Shown: positions 24,325-35,671, counted from the stretch's first letter. The stretch: DNA of 64,000 nt from Sambucus nigra (GCA_949130495.1 OX422217.1:572790606-572854605), one strand, 5' to 3'. Numbers and translations: made by a program. The notes: a model not told the origin generated them from the sequence alone.

Positions 24325-24938
24325 ACATTGACTGTTGACCTCTTCCTGTTCCCTGGCTCTTCCTCCACAGGGTCGGCCTTGGTCTGGCCGACCTTGCCTA
24401 CACCTCTTTGGAAGCCTACTGCACTCCTCGACCTTGATAGCCTGTGTCTTAGGTCATTTACCGAGCCCAGCCTCTCGAAGGCCGACCCTCTGCTCAACCT
24501 ATCAAAGGCCGACCCTCTTTGTTGGGCCTCTTCTCTTCTTCGGCCGACACATCCATCTCGGCCGACACATCCTTGGCTCTGCCTAAGAGGCCGTATAGTG
24601 TCATTTGACACCTCATACGGCTCCCAGCAGTCTTCTGGGGCCTCCTCAGCTTCTAGATCATCATACCTATCCTCTGGGCAAGGGTTTCCCTGCCTCCCCA
24701 GGAGCAAGCGCCTAGGGTCAGCAACGTCCCTCCTCCGCTGGGGTGCAGGCTGGTCCTTCATCGGTGCCTGGGGTGTTCCCCTGGAATCGGGATGAGGCTG
24801 AACTGCTGCTGGAGTGATCATGTCCGGTGAGACTCCAGGTGGCCTCATCATCATGGTTTGACTTAGTTGGGCAAATTGCTCCTTCATGGCTTGTTGTGTT
24901 GCAGCTAAGGATTTCAAGGCTGCTGCTACCTCCGCCAT
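24321..24938 (-). pseudogene. Tat gag N-terminal region, shifted by one base from the rest
   Basis: The frame begins MAEVAAALKSLAATQQAMKE, a plausible helical gag N-terminus, continues through a Pro/Arg-rich part, and runs into a stop (TGA 24321-24323) exactly where the main gag frame takes over in a neighbouring frame. A single insertion or deletion upstream of about 24350 probably separates the two. The start codon is the ATG at 24936-24938. About 230 bases of leader separate it from the primer-binding site. Confidence 0.7.
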
Positions 24939-25173
24939 TTCGGACTGGGGAGGAGCCTGACTGGAGCTAGCCCCTCCACCTCCGGGCGGCGGAAGAGGCG
25001 GTGGTAATTATGGTGCCATGTGTTAACAATAAAGAGCTTGAGCAGCAAGTGAGCTTAATACCTTAAAGGACCTCTTTCAATGGTGAAACAGCTCCACGCA
25101 AGGGGTGGTTCCTGGTTCACCACCAGAGTCTCCGATGAGGTTAAACAGAAAAAGAGGAAGAGATAGCTTCTCG
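24939..25173 (-). other. Tat 5' leader
   Basis: This is the untranslated stretch between the primer-binding site and gag. It has no long open frame of its own and contains Gly/Pro-codon-rich low-complexity sequence near 24955-25005. Confidence 0.6.
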
Positions 25174-25191
25174 TTCCCACAGACGGCGCCA
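25174..25191 (-). other. Primer-binding site of the Tat element
   Basis: On the minus strand, three bases inside the 5' LTR, the sequence reads TGGCGCCGTCTGTGGGAA. A primer-binding site starting TGGCGCCG is typical of Tat and Athila elements. I do not assign the tRNA with certainty. Confidence 0.85.
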
Positions 25192-25194
25192 AAA

Positions 25195-26184
25195 TGATGA
25201 TGCTAAGAATCAGCACCACCAGATAAGGTGTTTCCAAGCTCAATATAGGAATAACAATGGCAGCACAGTTATATAAAGAGATAAGAGAATGAGGTGAGGA
25301 TAAGAGGAATCAACACCGGAATATAAGTGGTTCAGCCAATCTGGCCTACGTCCACTGTGAGTGTGTGAGTAATATCACTGAATGAAGGCACTAATGGCCA
25401 CGGATACAATCTCTCAAGCTTTCTCTCTCTACTATATATTTAGACAGAGTTTTGGCTAGGGTTGAATGGCTGGGGATCCCTTTGCAAGGTAGGGGATGAT
25501 CCCTATATATAGTGCCTAGGGGGTGTAATGTACCCCCCATGCATGTAATGAGCATGTGTGTAGTAACCTCACCAATGGGGGAGTGCCATCTGTCACTGCC
25601 ACATGTAAGTAATGATGATGAAATATTCTCCCCGCATGTGGAGAATAATCTTGTTACAACTGATTTGTGCCTAGGTTTCCTTATCCAAATGTTCAGCAGA
25701 TGCTCGGCCTCCATGTTGGTGGATGACCTCGGCCTAAGAGAGGCCGAGCTGTAAAGGCGTGATCTTCGTTCAATCCGAGATAAGTCATAGGAAGTCTCGG
25801 CCTGACCCCAGCCGAGACATTATGCTGGGTCGGCCCCAGCCGAGGTAGGAATAGTCCCATGCTGACGATTACTAAGGCCTCTTGTGACCTCGGCCCAAGC
25901 CGAGGTTGAACCGATTCCAAGTTGAGGGTTATCAAGGCTCCCTGTCGCCTCGGCCTACCCTCGGCCGAGGTTGCCATACCCGGGTATATGAGAATGCTGT
26001 TAATGCCTGTGATGCGCGTAGTGTCCATTGGAAGTGTAGATGGTAGTGTCGGCCTAGGCCGACACTGGTTTGTCCGAGGGATGATATCGTGGGCCCATGG
26101 CTTATCTTGGGTCGATTAATATCTCGGCCATCATCTCGGCCGAGGTTGGTATCTCTGGGCCGAGGTAATACTTGGGGCATATCA
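25195..26184 (-). repeat. 5' LTR of the Tat element
   Basis: A 990-bp partner of 12948-13937, lying next to the primer-binding site. Its outer end is followed by TTCGG (26185-26189), the second copy of the target-site duplication. It has the TATA-like box at 25503-25512. Confidence 0.95.
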
Positions 26185-26189
26185 TTCGG

Positions 26190-26847
26190 ATGGGAAGAAA
26201 AATCAGTTTTGGAGGGTTTTAGGTGTTCTTTTTTAGTGCTTTTGGAAGGTATTTGAGAAAAATTCAAAACGCATACCCGACTCAATTTTTCATGTAGAAT
26301 CCAAATCTGAAGTCAAATTGGTGATTCGGATAAGTTTTAGATATGATTTTCTGCTTTTTTAAAATAGACCTAAAATTGAGATTTTTATTCGGGATGAAAT
26401 TTAGAGTATTTGAGGTGAACTGTACTCGGGGATATATTAATCAATTTGTGGTGGAAAATTATGAAAAATAGGCATATGGGTTGATTTAGATTTATACGAA
26501 TCTAGAAATTTATATGATGAGATTTAATTAATTAATTTAGTGAATGATTAATTAATTATGGGAATGAACAATATTGTATAAATGCTTTATTTGTACGACG
26601 AGTGATAGGCACGATTTATTGGAATTATTGAGAACATATATACGGGTATAGAGACAGTATGTATATACATATAAATATTATTGTATCGGTGTGAATGATA
26701 TAATGAAAATTTTGAGAAAATATATGGATATAGAGATAGTATATATTGTATTATTATATCTGTGTGATTGATATAATTAATTAAACATATAATTCTAGTA
26801 AATGCTATTAATGGAGGTTGCGCGACGTGGGTGTCCTCCCTGGAGAG
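26190..26847 (+). repeat. Tekay 5' LTR, part 2 of 3
   Basis: This segment resumes the alignment with the 3' LTR at about 50534 and runs to about 51153. It ends in CTGGAGAG (26840-26847), the left target-site copy of the hAT-like insertion. Confidence 0.9.
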
Positions 26848-27139
26848 CAGGGGCGGAGCCAGGAATTATCGATAGTGGGGGCTAATTTAATAGTGATTTT
26901 CGAGGTTTTCAGGGGCGGGAGCCCTCGAGTAGAATTTTTTAGGGTATTTTTTAGTATTTACCAAAAAATAACGAAATTTATGTGGTGTGGATGTCGACTC
27001 TAATTTTTTTTAAAAACACTTCATAAGTAGACTGATTTGACGAAAAAAATTAGGTTCATTAACATCCCAAAAAAAGTAATAGCATTACATAATGGCAATA
27101 TCCCTAAGATTGATAGCATAACATAAGGAAATTATATTA

Positions 27140-27375
27140 AGGGGCATATACCAAATAGTCCCTTGAACTTCTTTTAATACATGTATAGTCCAAGCCTTTT
27201 TATTTTGCACCAAAAAGTCCTTCACCATGCCAAAAAGGCTTTACCATGACGCTGGCGCGGACCGTTGGCTTGGACCTTTAAAGATAAGAGAATAAGGGAC
27301 TTTTGGGTACAAAATAAAAGGCTTGGACTAAATGTGTATTAAAAAATGTTTGAGGGGCTTTTTGGTATTTGATCC
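27140..27375. mobile_element. Foldback MITE inside the hAT-like element (236 bp)
   Basis: Two arms of about 80 bases (27140-27220 and 27296-27375) are inverted repeats of each other, both built around ACCAAA(T/A)AGTCCC and GTCCAAGCCTTTT. The flanks TTATATTA (27132-27139) and TTATATCA (27376-27383) match at 7 of 8 bases and are probably the target duplication. There is no coding capacity. The superfamily is uncertain. Confidence 0.8.
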
Positions 27376-28391
27376 TTATATCAATCCCAATTTTATCTCT
27401 AAACATTAATGATAATACACCTAAAATTAGAAACCCTAGCTAAATTTAAATTTAAAAATTATAAATAAATATATAATTAGAATCTTAATCTTCAAATAAA
27501 CATATACAATAAAAAAAAATTACATACAAAACAACCAAATAAATAATAAGACAAAGAATCTAACATCTTAATAAACAAATTTACCACGTTTCTTGTTTGT
27601 GAATGAGAGAGATGCAGTGGAGACAGGAGGGGATCACCGGATAAAAGATGCAGCGCAGGGGAGGGGAGAGGGGACCACCGGTGGGAAAAAGAGCAAGCAG
27701 TGACGTGACACGATATGTGGGTTTTATTTTTAAAGGTTGAGTTACATTTTTTTGCTGCTGCTTGTCTATGGGTTACGTCTTAAAGAGGTATAAAGTTTAG
27801 TTTATTTTTAAAAAAGCCCTACAAATTTTAGAACTTAAACTTTTACACCCAATATTTTTATATACCTATATTTCTATTATTATTATTTTTTTAGCTGTGG
27901 GGGCTTGAGCCCCCTCTCATCCTATTAGGACATAATTCTCATGTCCGTTATCTTATAGTTTTGTATGTCGTACGCCGTTACATTTGGCACATCCCTACAC
28001 GATCTCATATGACGGCCTCAATCCAAATTCCGGGAATCAAGCATGCATTATCTCCATTAATGTGTCCCTCATCTGCATCAACGACTTCACGTTCCTTGAT
28101 TTTAGGCTCGTAATGCAAGTGGTACGCAAGAGAAGTCAAATTAGTGAAACAAGGCATGATAGGGAAGTTCAAGGGCAATTTCATAATTTTATAGCCATAG
28201 TTCGAAGGTCTGGTCAATTGAAAAGTTGAAGATCTCGCCGCAACGAAGATACTGGAAGAAACGGCACCTCAATCCGAGCTACGGGGAAGGAGTTATGACC
28301 TTTTGAAGATGGAGAAAATTCCTTGAAGAATGTTGTTTTCTTTTAACCCCATACCAGAATGGTACCGCAAACCGCATGGGGGTTCGGGGGG

Positions 28392-28454
28392 GAACCGGTT
28401 TGGGGTACCCCAGAACCGGTTTGGGGTACCCCAGAACCGGTTCGGGGTACCTGT
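28392..28454. repeat. 21-bp minisatellite, three copies, in the solo LTR
   Basis: The unit GAACCGGTTTGGGGTACCCCA is repeated three times with one substitution. Each unit contains two palindromes, AACCGGTT and GGGGTACCCC. The two other LTRs of the family lack it. Confidence 0.9.
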
Positions 28455-28508
28455 ACGTTGGATAGAATTTTAGAGTTTTAAGAACGTGGATCTCTTCATC
28501 TGTTTTCC

Positions 28509-28516
28509 TATAAATA
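28509..28516 (+). promoter_or_regulatory. TATA box of the solo LTR
   Basis: TATAAATA within CCTATAAATACCAACTTCGG is conserved in all three LTRs of the family (minus-strand copies near 32356-32366 and 36409-36419), so it is probably the promoter of this LTR. An AATAAA lies about 330 bases downstream, near 28844. Confidence 0.65.
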
Positions 28517-29036
28517 CCAACTTCGGGGGAGTTATTTTGCAAGACTTTGAAAGACGAATTTGAGAGTCCATATACCTCAAGTCTTCACCTTTTTGAGTTT
28601 CCAAACTCATGTTTTGATTCACACATCTTTGCCAATCCTTTGTGAATCAGTTTGCAACCCAAGAACACAACCTTGTGTTTGTTCATACTCTTGTGGAGAA
28701 GACCGACCTTCTTCTTCATTACTGCCCTCCTGGAAAGGTATATTTCCAGCCGTCGACTACAAAACCGACACCCGCGGGTATTCCTGTGTCACTGTATTTT
28801 TACTGTAATCCGTGTAACCGTTCCTTACAATATTATAGTGAAAATAAATGGTTTTGCCCCTTTGGGGGACTTTTTCTCATTTGTGTGTGTTTGAATATTC
28901 ATGTTTGATTTTCTCGTCATCAATCACACCTAGATGCATGTTTAGGAGTTAATTGACAAAAACTGCGTTTAATTAACTAATATCTCTATTTGAACGCAAG
29001 CACACTCTTTCACATCCCTTAACAGTTCCGCCCCTG

Positions 29037-30325
29037 CTGGCAAGTAAAAATAGGCCAATTAATGACCCCAGATCATAGCGCCATGCATACCTGATAAGGT
29101 TGGAGTCGAGTGGGGTAATGTTTGTACGGTTATACTCACTATCTCGAGACTATGATCACCTCCAATGCTTTCTTTCTAGTATGGTAGGCGATTCCATCCC
29201 GAGTATTTCCCGGGTAAGGAAGTATTATTCTGAAGAATGGCACACTAGATAACCGTATCTCAGGGAGTGTTAGCTCGAAGAGATGACGGGTATACATCTA
29301 TAGTGAGTGATATATACATATATTATGATGTGATTATTGTGTATATTAATGTGAAGAGTTATATACACAGAATAATGTTAAATTAATTGGTGATAGTTAA
29401 TGATTTATATTAATAGATTATAATGAAGGATTATAACTATTAATGGATGCGAATAATAACTAGTGAAAATTATTGATATTAAATTATAATCGAGGATTAT
29501 AATTGGAAGTGGATAATGTTGATTAAACTCATCATAGTTAATGAATTAAATTCATAATTAATAATGGAGAATTAGAATTATTAATTAAAATTAGAATTAA
29601 TTTGGTAAAATACATAGTGTTGGGGTAGCGTATAGAATTAAGGATGGCGTAGGACTAGTTAGGCGGGTAGAATAACTAGGTAACGTTAGGTGCGCACTTT
29701 AGATGAGAGGTGAGTAATGTCTCATGAGAGTGTGATGCCAATTTGAAATATGAAAGAATGGGCACATAATGAATTATGCAATCTAATTACTTGTAAAATA
29801 TTTTTTAAAAGGTTTTTAGGTGCTGACCTGTATCAAATCTATTTTCAAAACCTTTTAGGTATCCAGCCACAGGGACGCCAAGCTTGATCGTTCTATCAGG
29901 TAAAGGTTCTCCAACACATGTAAATATTACAGGATATTATTATAATCATTTCTTTCATCACTATCTAGATAGGTTCGGTTTCATTTCCAGACATGTTTCC
30001 TAAGTTGGACAGTTTATTTTATTTTATTTGAAATTGTTTTATGGATATTATTTCAATCGATGGTTTACTAGGTTAAGGTTTTGGCATATATTAGACTTCT
30101 ATTTCAGATTTATATCATTTCTGTGGTTTTAGTTTAGTTGTTTAATTAGTTTTTGTTTGAGATGTATTGTTAATTAAGATTAAAATTGACACACGACTTA
30201 ATTTAATAATAGGAGGTTAGTAATTAATTGATTCCAACATGATGCTAAGAATGAGCCAAATGAGATTTTTGTTTTATTTTAGTAGAGGGTTGTCCACCCA
30301 TTATTTTAATAAGATGGGTGTCACA
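29037..30325 (+). repeat. Tekay 5' LTR, part 3 of 3
   Basis: This aligns with about 51154-52444 of the 3' LTR and ends in GTGTCACA at 30325. With the insertions removed the 5' LTR is about 3.07 kb. Confidence 0.9.
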
Positions 30326-30327
30326 AA

Positions 30328-30339
30328 TGGTATTAAAGC
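30328..30339 (+). other. Primer-binding site of the plus-strand Tekay element
   Basis: TGGTATTAAAGC lies two bases inside the 5' LTR and is a two-mismatch version of the initiator tRNA-Met site TGGTATCAGAGC. It is identical to the site of the minus-strand copy at 1607-1618. Confidence 0.75.
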
Positions 30340-30469
30340 TTCAGGCTCTAGTGTCCTTAGGATCTGTGTTGACTTATTGTGTTTTCTATCGTAGCGTTCT
30401 TTGATGTAGAGCCCTATGTTTAGGACTGTTCATTCTTATTGCGATGTACGTTCTCCTGCTATTATGAAA

Positions 30470-31727
30470 AAGGAAAATAAATTTTATTTGAGTTCGGTAA
30501 AGTTTTGGAAGCAGGACAGTAGAAGGATGAGTAGCGAGGGTCATTAGGCGGATTACATGAGAGGCTCAACCAGAGCCGCAAACTATTCTGGAAATGGTAG
30601 CCGTAGTAAAAGTCACCAATATTATTGCTCAGGCAGTTAATGTTATGATAATTTCTAGAGCTTAATAGCTTCCCCAAATTTTTCCACAGCAGATGTTGGC
30701 GCCAATTCAGACTCACCCAATACAGTCAGTATGGGAGAGAGTTGGAAGGCATTTTCAGAGGAGCCATCCGTAAGACTTCGGGAAAAAAATGCTGACATGT
30801 ATTATCTAGCCAATAGAAGGAGAATATCTAAAGGCATTTGCATATGGTGGAGTGCAGTGACACTCACGATTAAATTTCAGGTGATTTTTAAGCTTGTAGG
30901 AGCAGTGTTGTAGCGATGAGAGTTAATCATCATGTCTGAGAAGAGTTATACTATAAAGTATCGAGAAATTTGGGGTGTGGTTTGATCGTAAGTCCTTTCA
31001 TCTGTTGTTCAAATAGAGATATGAAAGAAAGTTTTTAGACTTATCACTGGAGGGCTGAACAAGGGTCGAGTATGAGGAATAATGCACTTATTTATCAAAC
31101 TTCGTATATGACGAGGTGATTACGAAGGAGAATATAGTCCTTAAGTTTGATGATGGACTTGTGTGTAGGATAAGCAGCATTTATGGGAATTCGTCTTGAA
31201 TGATTGGTGTCGTTGTCATCAATGCCATCCTTTTATAATGTCAATAACGACGTTTCCATACGAAGGGAGCCAAGAGCATGAGAAAGTCTAAACTGAAAAG
31301 TAAGAATGGGAGTACTAGTATTATTGGGCACCACAGGAGAATTTCTCGGCAAGGAGACCCGTTAAAAATATTTAAATCAAGGGAATTCCATTGAGTGACG
31401 CCGAATTTAGACAAGGCCATCAAGGCCAGCAACGTGTTCCTTGAGGCAAATGAGGCCAAGGGAACAAAGGACATCAGGGCCGAGGTTACACGGTTCAGAT
31501 CATAAGGTAACCCCAATAGGGCCATGTTGCCTGAAATAGGGAGTTTCCATAGAGAAGTGGTTTATATATAGATAGTAGGACCACATGCGTTGAATTTTGT
31601 CCACGGAGAGATAAGGGACAGGAGCAGGAAGCCCGACAGGGGTAACAATTACAAATTTTTAGGAAAGTTCAGACGTGAGTTTTATGTCTAGGAAGCACTT
31701 AAACAGCCAGAGGCATTGGCATCTGCA
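30470..31727 (+). pseudogene. Tekay leader and gag remnant
   Basis: No frame survives over more than about 60 residues. A short stretch around 31060-31150 (with YLSNFVYDEVITKEN after a TRVEYEE-like phrase) recalls the 'VAEYEREFxxLSRFAP' part of chromovirus gag. The region 31290-31510 matches 400-640 of the minus-strand copy. The remnant is cut at 31727 by the gag-only element. Confidence 0.55.
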
Positions 31728-31732
31728 AGTAT

Positions 31733-32842
31733 TGTCTTGTAAACGTGTGCGCGTGCGTTCAAATAAGGAAGTTATTTAATTGAACGCAGTTTAAATAAAT
31801 CAAATACTAAACATGCATCTATATGTGTTTTGAACAAGATGATGAAACATGAATGATCATTCAAACACACACATATAAGGAAAAATCCCCCGAAGGGGCA
31901 AAACCTTTTATTTTCATTATAATATTGTAACATACAATTTCGGATTACAATGAAAATACAGTGACTAAGAATTACCCTCAGATATCGGATTCTGTAGTCG
32001 GCGGCTGGAAATATCCCTTTCCAGGAGGGCAGCAATGAATCCACACGCAGCGAACCCACATGAACCTCAGTCCAATCAACAAAGGAAGAACTGCAGCACT
32101 CCACAATGACACGCAGCCATGAAACTTTGTAGAGACTCCCTCAGCAATGACACGCAGCCCTCGGTTGCAAAGATCTCTCCACAAAGGTTTGAACAAACAC
32201 AAGGTTGTGTTCTTGGGTTACCAAAAAGATTCACAAAGGATTGGCAATTGTGTGAATCAAAACATGAGTCTTGGGACTCAAAAATATGAAGACTAGAGGT
32301 ATTTGGACTCTCAAAAACGTCTTCTAAAGTCTTGCAAAACAACTCCCCCGAAGTTGGTATTTATAGGAAAAAAGATGAAGAGTCCCACGTTCTTAAAACT
32401 CTAAAATTCTATCCAGCGTACAAAAAAAACAGCATTTTTTAAGGAATTTTCTCCATCTTCAAAAGGTCATAACTCCTTCACCGTAGCTCGGATTGAGGTG
32501 CCGTTTTTTCCAGTATCTTCGTTACGGCGAGTTCTTCAACTTTCCAGTTGACCAGACCTCCAAATTATGGATGTGAAATTATGAAAATGCCCTTGAACAC
32601 TCCTATCGTGCCTTTTTTCACTGTTTTGACTTCCCTTGCGTTCCACTTGCATTACGAGCCTAAAATCAAGGAACGTGAAGTCGTTGTGGAAGATGAGGGA
32701 CTCATTAACGGAGTTGTTGAATGCTTGATGCTTGGAATTTGGATTGAGGCCGTCGTGAGCGATCGTGTAGAGACGTGCCAAATGTAACGGCGTACGACAT
32801 ACATAAATGTAACATGTTGGACATGAGAAAAATGTCCTTACA
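31733..32842 (-). repeat. 3' LTR of the gag-only element
   Basis: The 1110-bp LTR matches the solo LTR at 27923-29024 over its whole length. From about 31880 onward it matches 35930-36894 with about 17 differences. Its TATA box (minus strand) is at about 32356-32366. Confidence 0.92.
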
Positions 32843-34459
32843 AATCTCCCCCTATGTCTATGCTGGTACATACATAAAAAATTCGAATTATCAAATAACA
32901 AAATTGCCTATACAAATCTACCCTCCCATGAACCCAAAACTGGAAAAGGTACAAATGAATAGTCTTCATCGTTTGTTCTTCAAATCTTCAGGAATCTCAA
33001 ATCTTTTCTCATCAGGGTGTGCAATTCAGAGATCATCAATGTAGTCCCTACACACATGAGATAAAGAAAAAATACCAAGTGACGTATCGAGTTTGAAATG
33101 AGATAAACATAGATACCAATATATGATAATCATAAGTCAAATCTCAAAAACTCCCTCAAAATTCAAACTCCCCCAGAATAAGATAATTATTTCTCCCCCT
33201 TTTTATGATGTCCCCAAATAGACAAATAAGAAGAATGAATCAAACAAGCAAAATAGGGGTGTCACGGTATTCAAAAGCAAAGCATCAATCAATATGGTAA
33301 ACTTGCTCTAGCAAGGAGATGCTAAAAGAAAGCTTTCACAAACTATTTTTTGATTTTTCAATTTTTCATACAAAAAATAGATACCATTTTTAAAAAAAAT
33401 GTAAAACATGATACAAAAATCACACCATGGATTTAGACTCAAACAACCAAGTCATGGAAATGGAATGAATGGGTGTGAACACATTCGATAGGTAAATCAA
33501 CTCAATCAATCATATGTGCACGATGCATATGTGTACCCCTAACGAATGAGCATCAAAAGTATCCTTAGGTGTAAAAAATTGTTGAATTTAAATGACATCA
33601 TCTTATGCAAATCAACAAATCAAATTCAAAGTGATTTCCACACCAATAACGTCCAAAACTATAAAGCGCATTTTCAAGGACGTGCAAACCCGTTATAAAA
33701 TCTCCAACCAAACTCCCTCATATATATTTTCTTTTAGAGGTAATCTAAATTCTCAAACTTTGGAGAATTGGTGCAAAAACCTAAATGGCCCATAATTGGC
33801 ATGAATATCTTTTTATTGCCTTTCAATTTTTTTTGGGGCTCTTTTAAACCTCTTTGGACCCCGGATAATAAAATACCTCCATTTTTTAGGTCCAATTTAA
33901 CGGTGGCTTTTGCGCAAAGGATAGATAATCACCTTTCGCAGCCCCTCCCCGTTTTTAAACAAAGCACACAAACTCACAAAACGGTTCTTATATGCACAAT
34001 TTCCTTATCAAAATATATCGCGCTTGGTTCGTTTTAAGGACAGGATTGAAGTGAAAACACCCAACCAACATGTGATAAGACAAGCACAATAATCAAACAA
34101 ATCCGTGCATGTGTGCAATAAAGGAAACATGAGTCAAACATGTAGGAAGAAACACTCAAATACATCTTAATGACTCCAAACATTATAAAGACATGGATGA
34201 ATTGACCTATTGTCTCAAAACACTATCAAATAGTCACATGAAAAAAAATGGAATGATGTTGTGATTTGGTCATCCTAAGTGTTCATCCATAAACGTTGCA
34301 AACAAAAAACAAAAATCTTTTTGGATTTTTCTAAAAATTTTATCAAAAAAAAATCTTTTTATATTTTTCAAAAAAAATTATACAAAAAGTACAAGTCATC
34401 ACACTAGCAAAAATAAATCATGAAACCACAACTAGTGTATGACAAACATGCAAACACAA
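32843..34459 (-). other. Untranslated 3' part of the gag-only element
   Basis: There is no open frame of interest. The polypurine tract is next to the LTR (minus strand, AGGGGGAGATT, 32843-32853). A second purine tract, AAAAAGGGGGAGA, lies near 33191-33203. Repeated 'GGGGGAGA' tracts ahead of the 3' LTR are usual in SIRE-type elements. The stretch is rich in A/T homopolymers. Confidence 0.7.
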
Positions 34460-35626
34460 TCAACCAAAAGATTTCACATGGGGCGAATCACGTGCAAGCA
34501 AACGGGAATCGTGGACAAATAAACCATAAGCCTCTAAATCCGATTTTCTAACCCAAATAGCTGTGTAACGAGGTGTGGGGGTGTTGGGAATCGAATTTAT
34601 TCTTCTATTAACCTTCCTAGGTTCATTTAACAGCTTGTAACAGAATCGCCTAATATGACCTTGCCTACCGCAATGTGTGCAAGTGTAAATCGGGAGGTGT
34701 GTGTTACCTAAAGGTGACCCTCTCCTCAAATTTCTCGGTTGCTCTCTCCGAATTTGCCTAGGTGGGTCTCTCCTAATGATCCTAGGAGGTTCTCTCACGA
34801 TGTTCCTATGGGGCGCCTTTTTAACAAACTTAGGTGCCTCGTTCTTAACAATCCTAGGAGGCTCTATCACATGTGTGGGAATGGGTGCAACATATTTTTC
34901 AAGACCAATCCCACCCCTATCCGTTTTGATCTCGACTGTGCCTAAAATCTTATCAAGTTTTTCAGACCTAGACTCCAAATCAAATTTCACTTTACTTGAA
35001 TCTTTCAATTTCACCTCAAGTTCACCTATCCAAGATTCAAGTACTAGTTTAGAATCCTCAAACACTAAAAGCTCCTTTTTCATAGTCTCCATCAACCCTT
35101 TAAGACTATCTCTCTCACCCTCGACGTACTCAAGCTTCTCTTTCAAAATTTTCACATGAGCCCTAAGTTCTTCAACTAAAAAATCATTATTTTTTATGGC
35201 ACACTCTTTCAATTGAGCTTTCAATTTCAAATTTTCTTTCTTTGTTTTCAAAGTTTCAGCATAAAGTTCATTGAAAGCAGTTTGCAAGTCATGCTCATCT
35301 ACACTTTCCTCCTCACTTTCATCCACACTCCCATCACCCTCACTATCATCACAAATCACATGGATGGGAAACTCTCGCCTAGAAGCATAAAAAACTTCTT
35401 CTTCCGAATCACAATCACTAAGGGTAGAAACATGAGAAATCGGTTTATTCAATTTCTTCTTTAAATTTGTGGTACACTCATGTAACGTGTGACCAACACC
35501 CTCACAACAAGGACACCTCTCAGATTCGTTTTCAACAGAAGATTTAAAACAAGAGTTCGTGTGAATTTTCCAATTAATTTTTTCAAAAATTTGACATCGA
35601 AGATCATCAAAACCATCAAAAGCCAT
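34460..35626 (-). CDS. Gag-like protein of the non-autonomous element (388 aa)
   Basis: The frame is complete from ATG at 35624-35626 to its stop. Near the N-terminus a cysteine/histidine motif reads CPCCEGVGHTLHEC (about residue 38), followed by KKKLNKPISHVSTLSDCDSEEE, much like the part of SIRE gag after its first zinc knuckle. Residues of about 110-230 form a long coiled coil. A basic stretch of repeated PPR(I/Q)(I/R)R units follows (about 260-300), then a second knuckle CTHCGRQGHIRRFC, and near the end IWVRKSDL, which resembles IWVRKDDI just before the protease of the copia element in this window. The usual gag N-terminal domain is lacking. It could package RNA, or be a leftover of internal deletion. 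Confidence 0.75.
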   Translation of the reverse strand: MAFDGFDDLRCQIFEKINWKIHTNSCFKSSVENESERCPCCEGVGHTLHECTTNLKKKLNKPISHVSTLSDCDSEEEVFYASRREFPIHVICDDSEGDGSVDESEEESVDEHDLQTAFNELYAETLKTKKENLKLKAQLKECAIKNNDFLVEELRAHVKILKEKLEYVEGERDSLKGLMETMKKELLVFEDSKLVLESWIGELEVKLKDSSKVKFDLESRSEKLDKILGTVEIKTDRGGIGLEKYVAPIPTHVIEPPRIVKNEAPKFVKKAPHRNIVREPPRIIRRDPPRQIRREQPRNLRRGSPLGNTHLPIYTCTHCGRQGHIRRFCYKLLNEPRKVNRRINSIPNTPTPRYTAIWVRKSDLEAYGLFVHDSRLLARDSPHVKSFG

Positions 35627-35671
35627 TTTTGTGCAAAATCAGGATCAAAACACAATAACTTAGTGCAACAG

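Larger units (their letters stand above)
12948..26184 (-). mobile_element. Tat-lineage Ty3/gypsy retrotransposon with antisense gene and 3' tandem array (13,237 bp)
   Basis: The element starts TGATGATGCT and ends GGCATATCA, and is flanked on both sides by TTCGG (12943-12947 and 26185-26189), so insertion into the Tekay 5' LTR is certain. It has two 990-bp LTRs, a primer-binding site at 25174-25191 and a polypurine tract at 13938-13954, all placing it on the minus strand. The minus-strand order is gag, protease, RT, RNase H, a second RNase H, integrase. The second RNase H domain is characteristic of the Tat clade. Left of pol come a tandem array and a spliced gene on the plus strand. The LTRs differ at about 24 of 990 positions with no length difference. 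Confidence 0.95.
27923..29024 (+). mobile_element. Solo LTR of the gag-only/SIRE-related family, inserted at the right end of the hAT-like element
   Basis: The 1102 bp align along their length with the LTR at 31733-32842 in reverse orientation. The start (TATTAGGACATAATTCTCATGTCC region) pairs with TGTAAGGACATTTTTCTCATGTCC, and the end (GAACGCAAGCACAC...TTAACA) with GAACGCACGCGCACAC...AAGACA. There is no internal region, so it is a solo LTR left by recombination. Only about 12 bases of hAT sequence (29025-29036) remain to its right. Flanks CATCC (27918-27922) and GTTCC (29025-29029) are a possible decayed target duplication. A 21-bp minisatellite (28392-28454) is found only in this copy. Confidence 0.88.
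26848..29036. mobile_element. Non-autonomous hAT-like element in the Tekay 5' LTR
   Basis: The left end reads CAGGGGCGGAGCC and the right end TTCCGCCCCTG, terminal inverted repeats of a kind common in plant hAT elements. Flanks CTGGAGAG (26840-26847) and CTGGCAAG (29037-29044) match at 6 of 8 bases, as expected for an old 8-bp target duplication. The intact LTR at 51140-51155 (CCCTAGCGAGTGAAAATAGG) shows the empty site. A second copy of the end motif (CAGGGGCGGGAGCC, 26910-26923) is subterminal. Without the two insertions inside it, the element would be under 0.9 kb, and no transposase frame is seen. Confidence 0.85.

Noticed and set aside
26848..27922. hAT transposase gene
   Set aside because: No frame longer than about 60 codons and no hAT dimerisation motif is seen. 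The element is a non-autonomous derivative.
31772..32342. Frames with PSWKGIFPA-like text shared by three places
   Set aside because: They belong to the LTRs of the gag-only family (also 35858-36395 and 28560-28908). The similarity is LTR homology and not protein conservation.
34701..35159. A 152-codon plus-strand frame with hydrophobic stretches
   Set aside because: It is antisense to the repetitive PPR(I/Q)(I/R)R stretch and coiled coil of the gag-like frame, and the apparent repeats are its mirror image.
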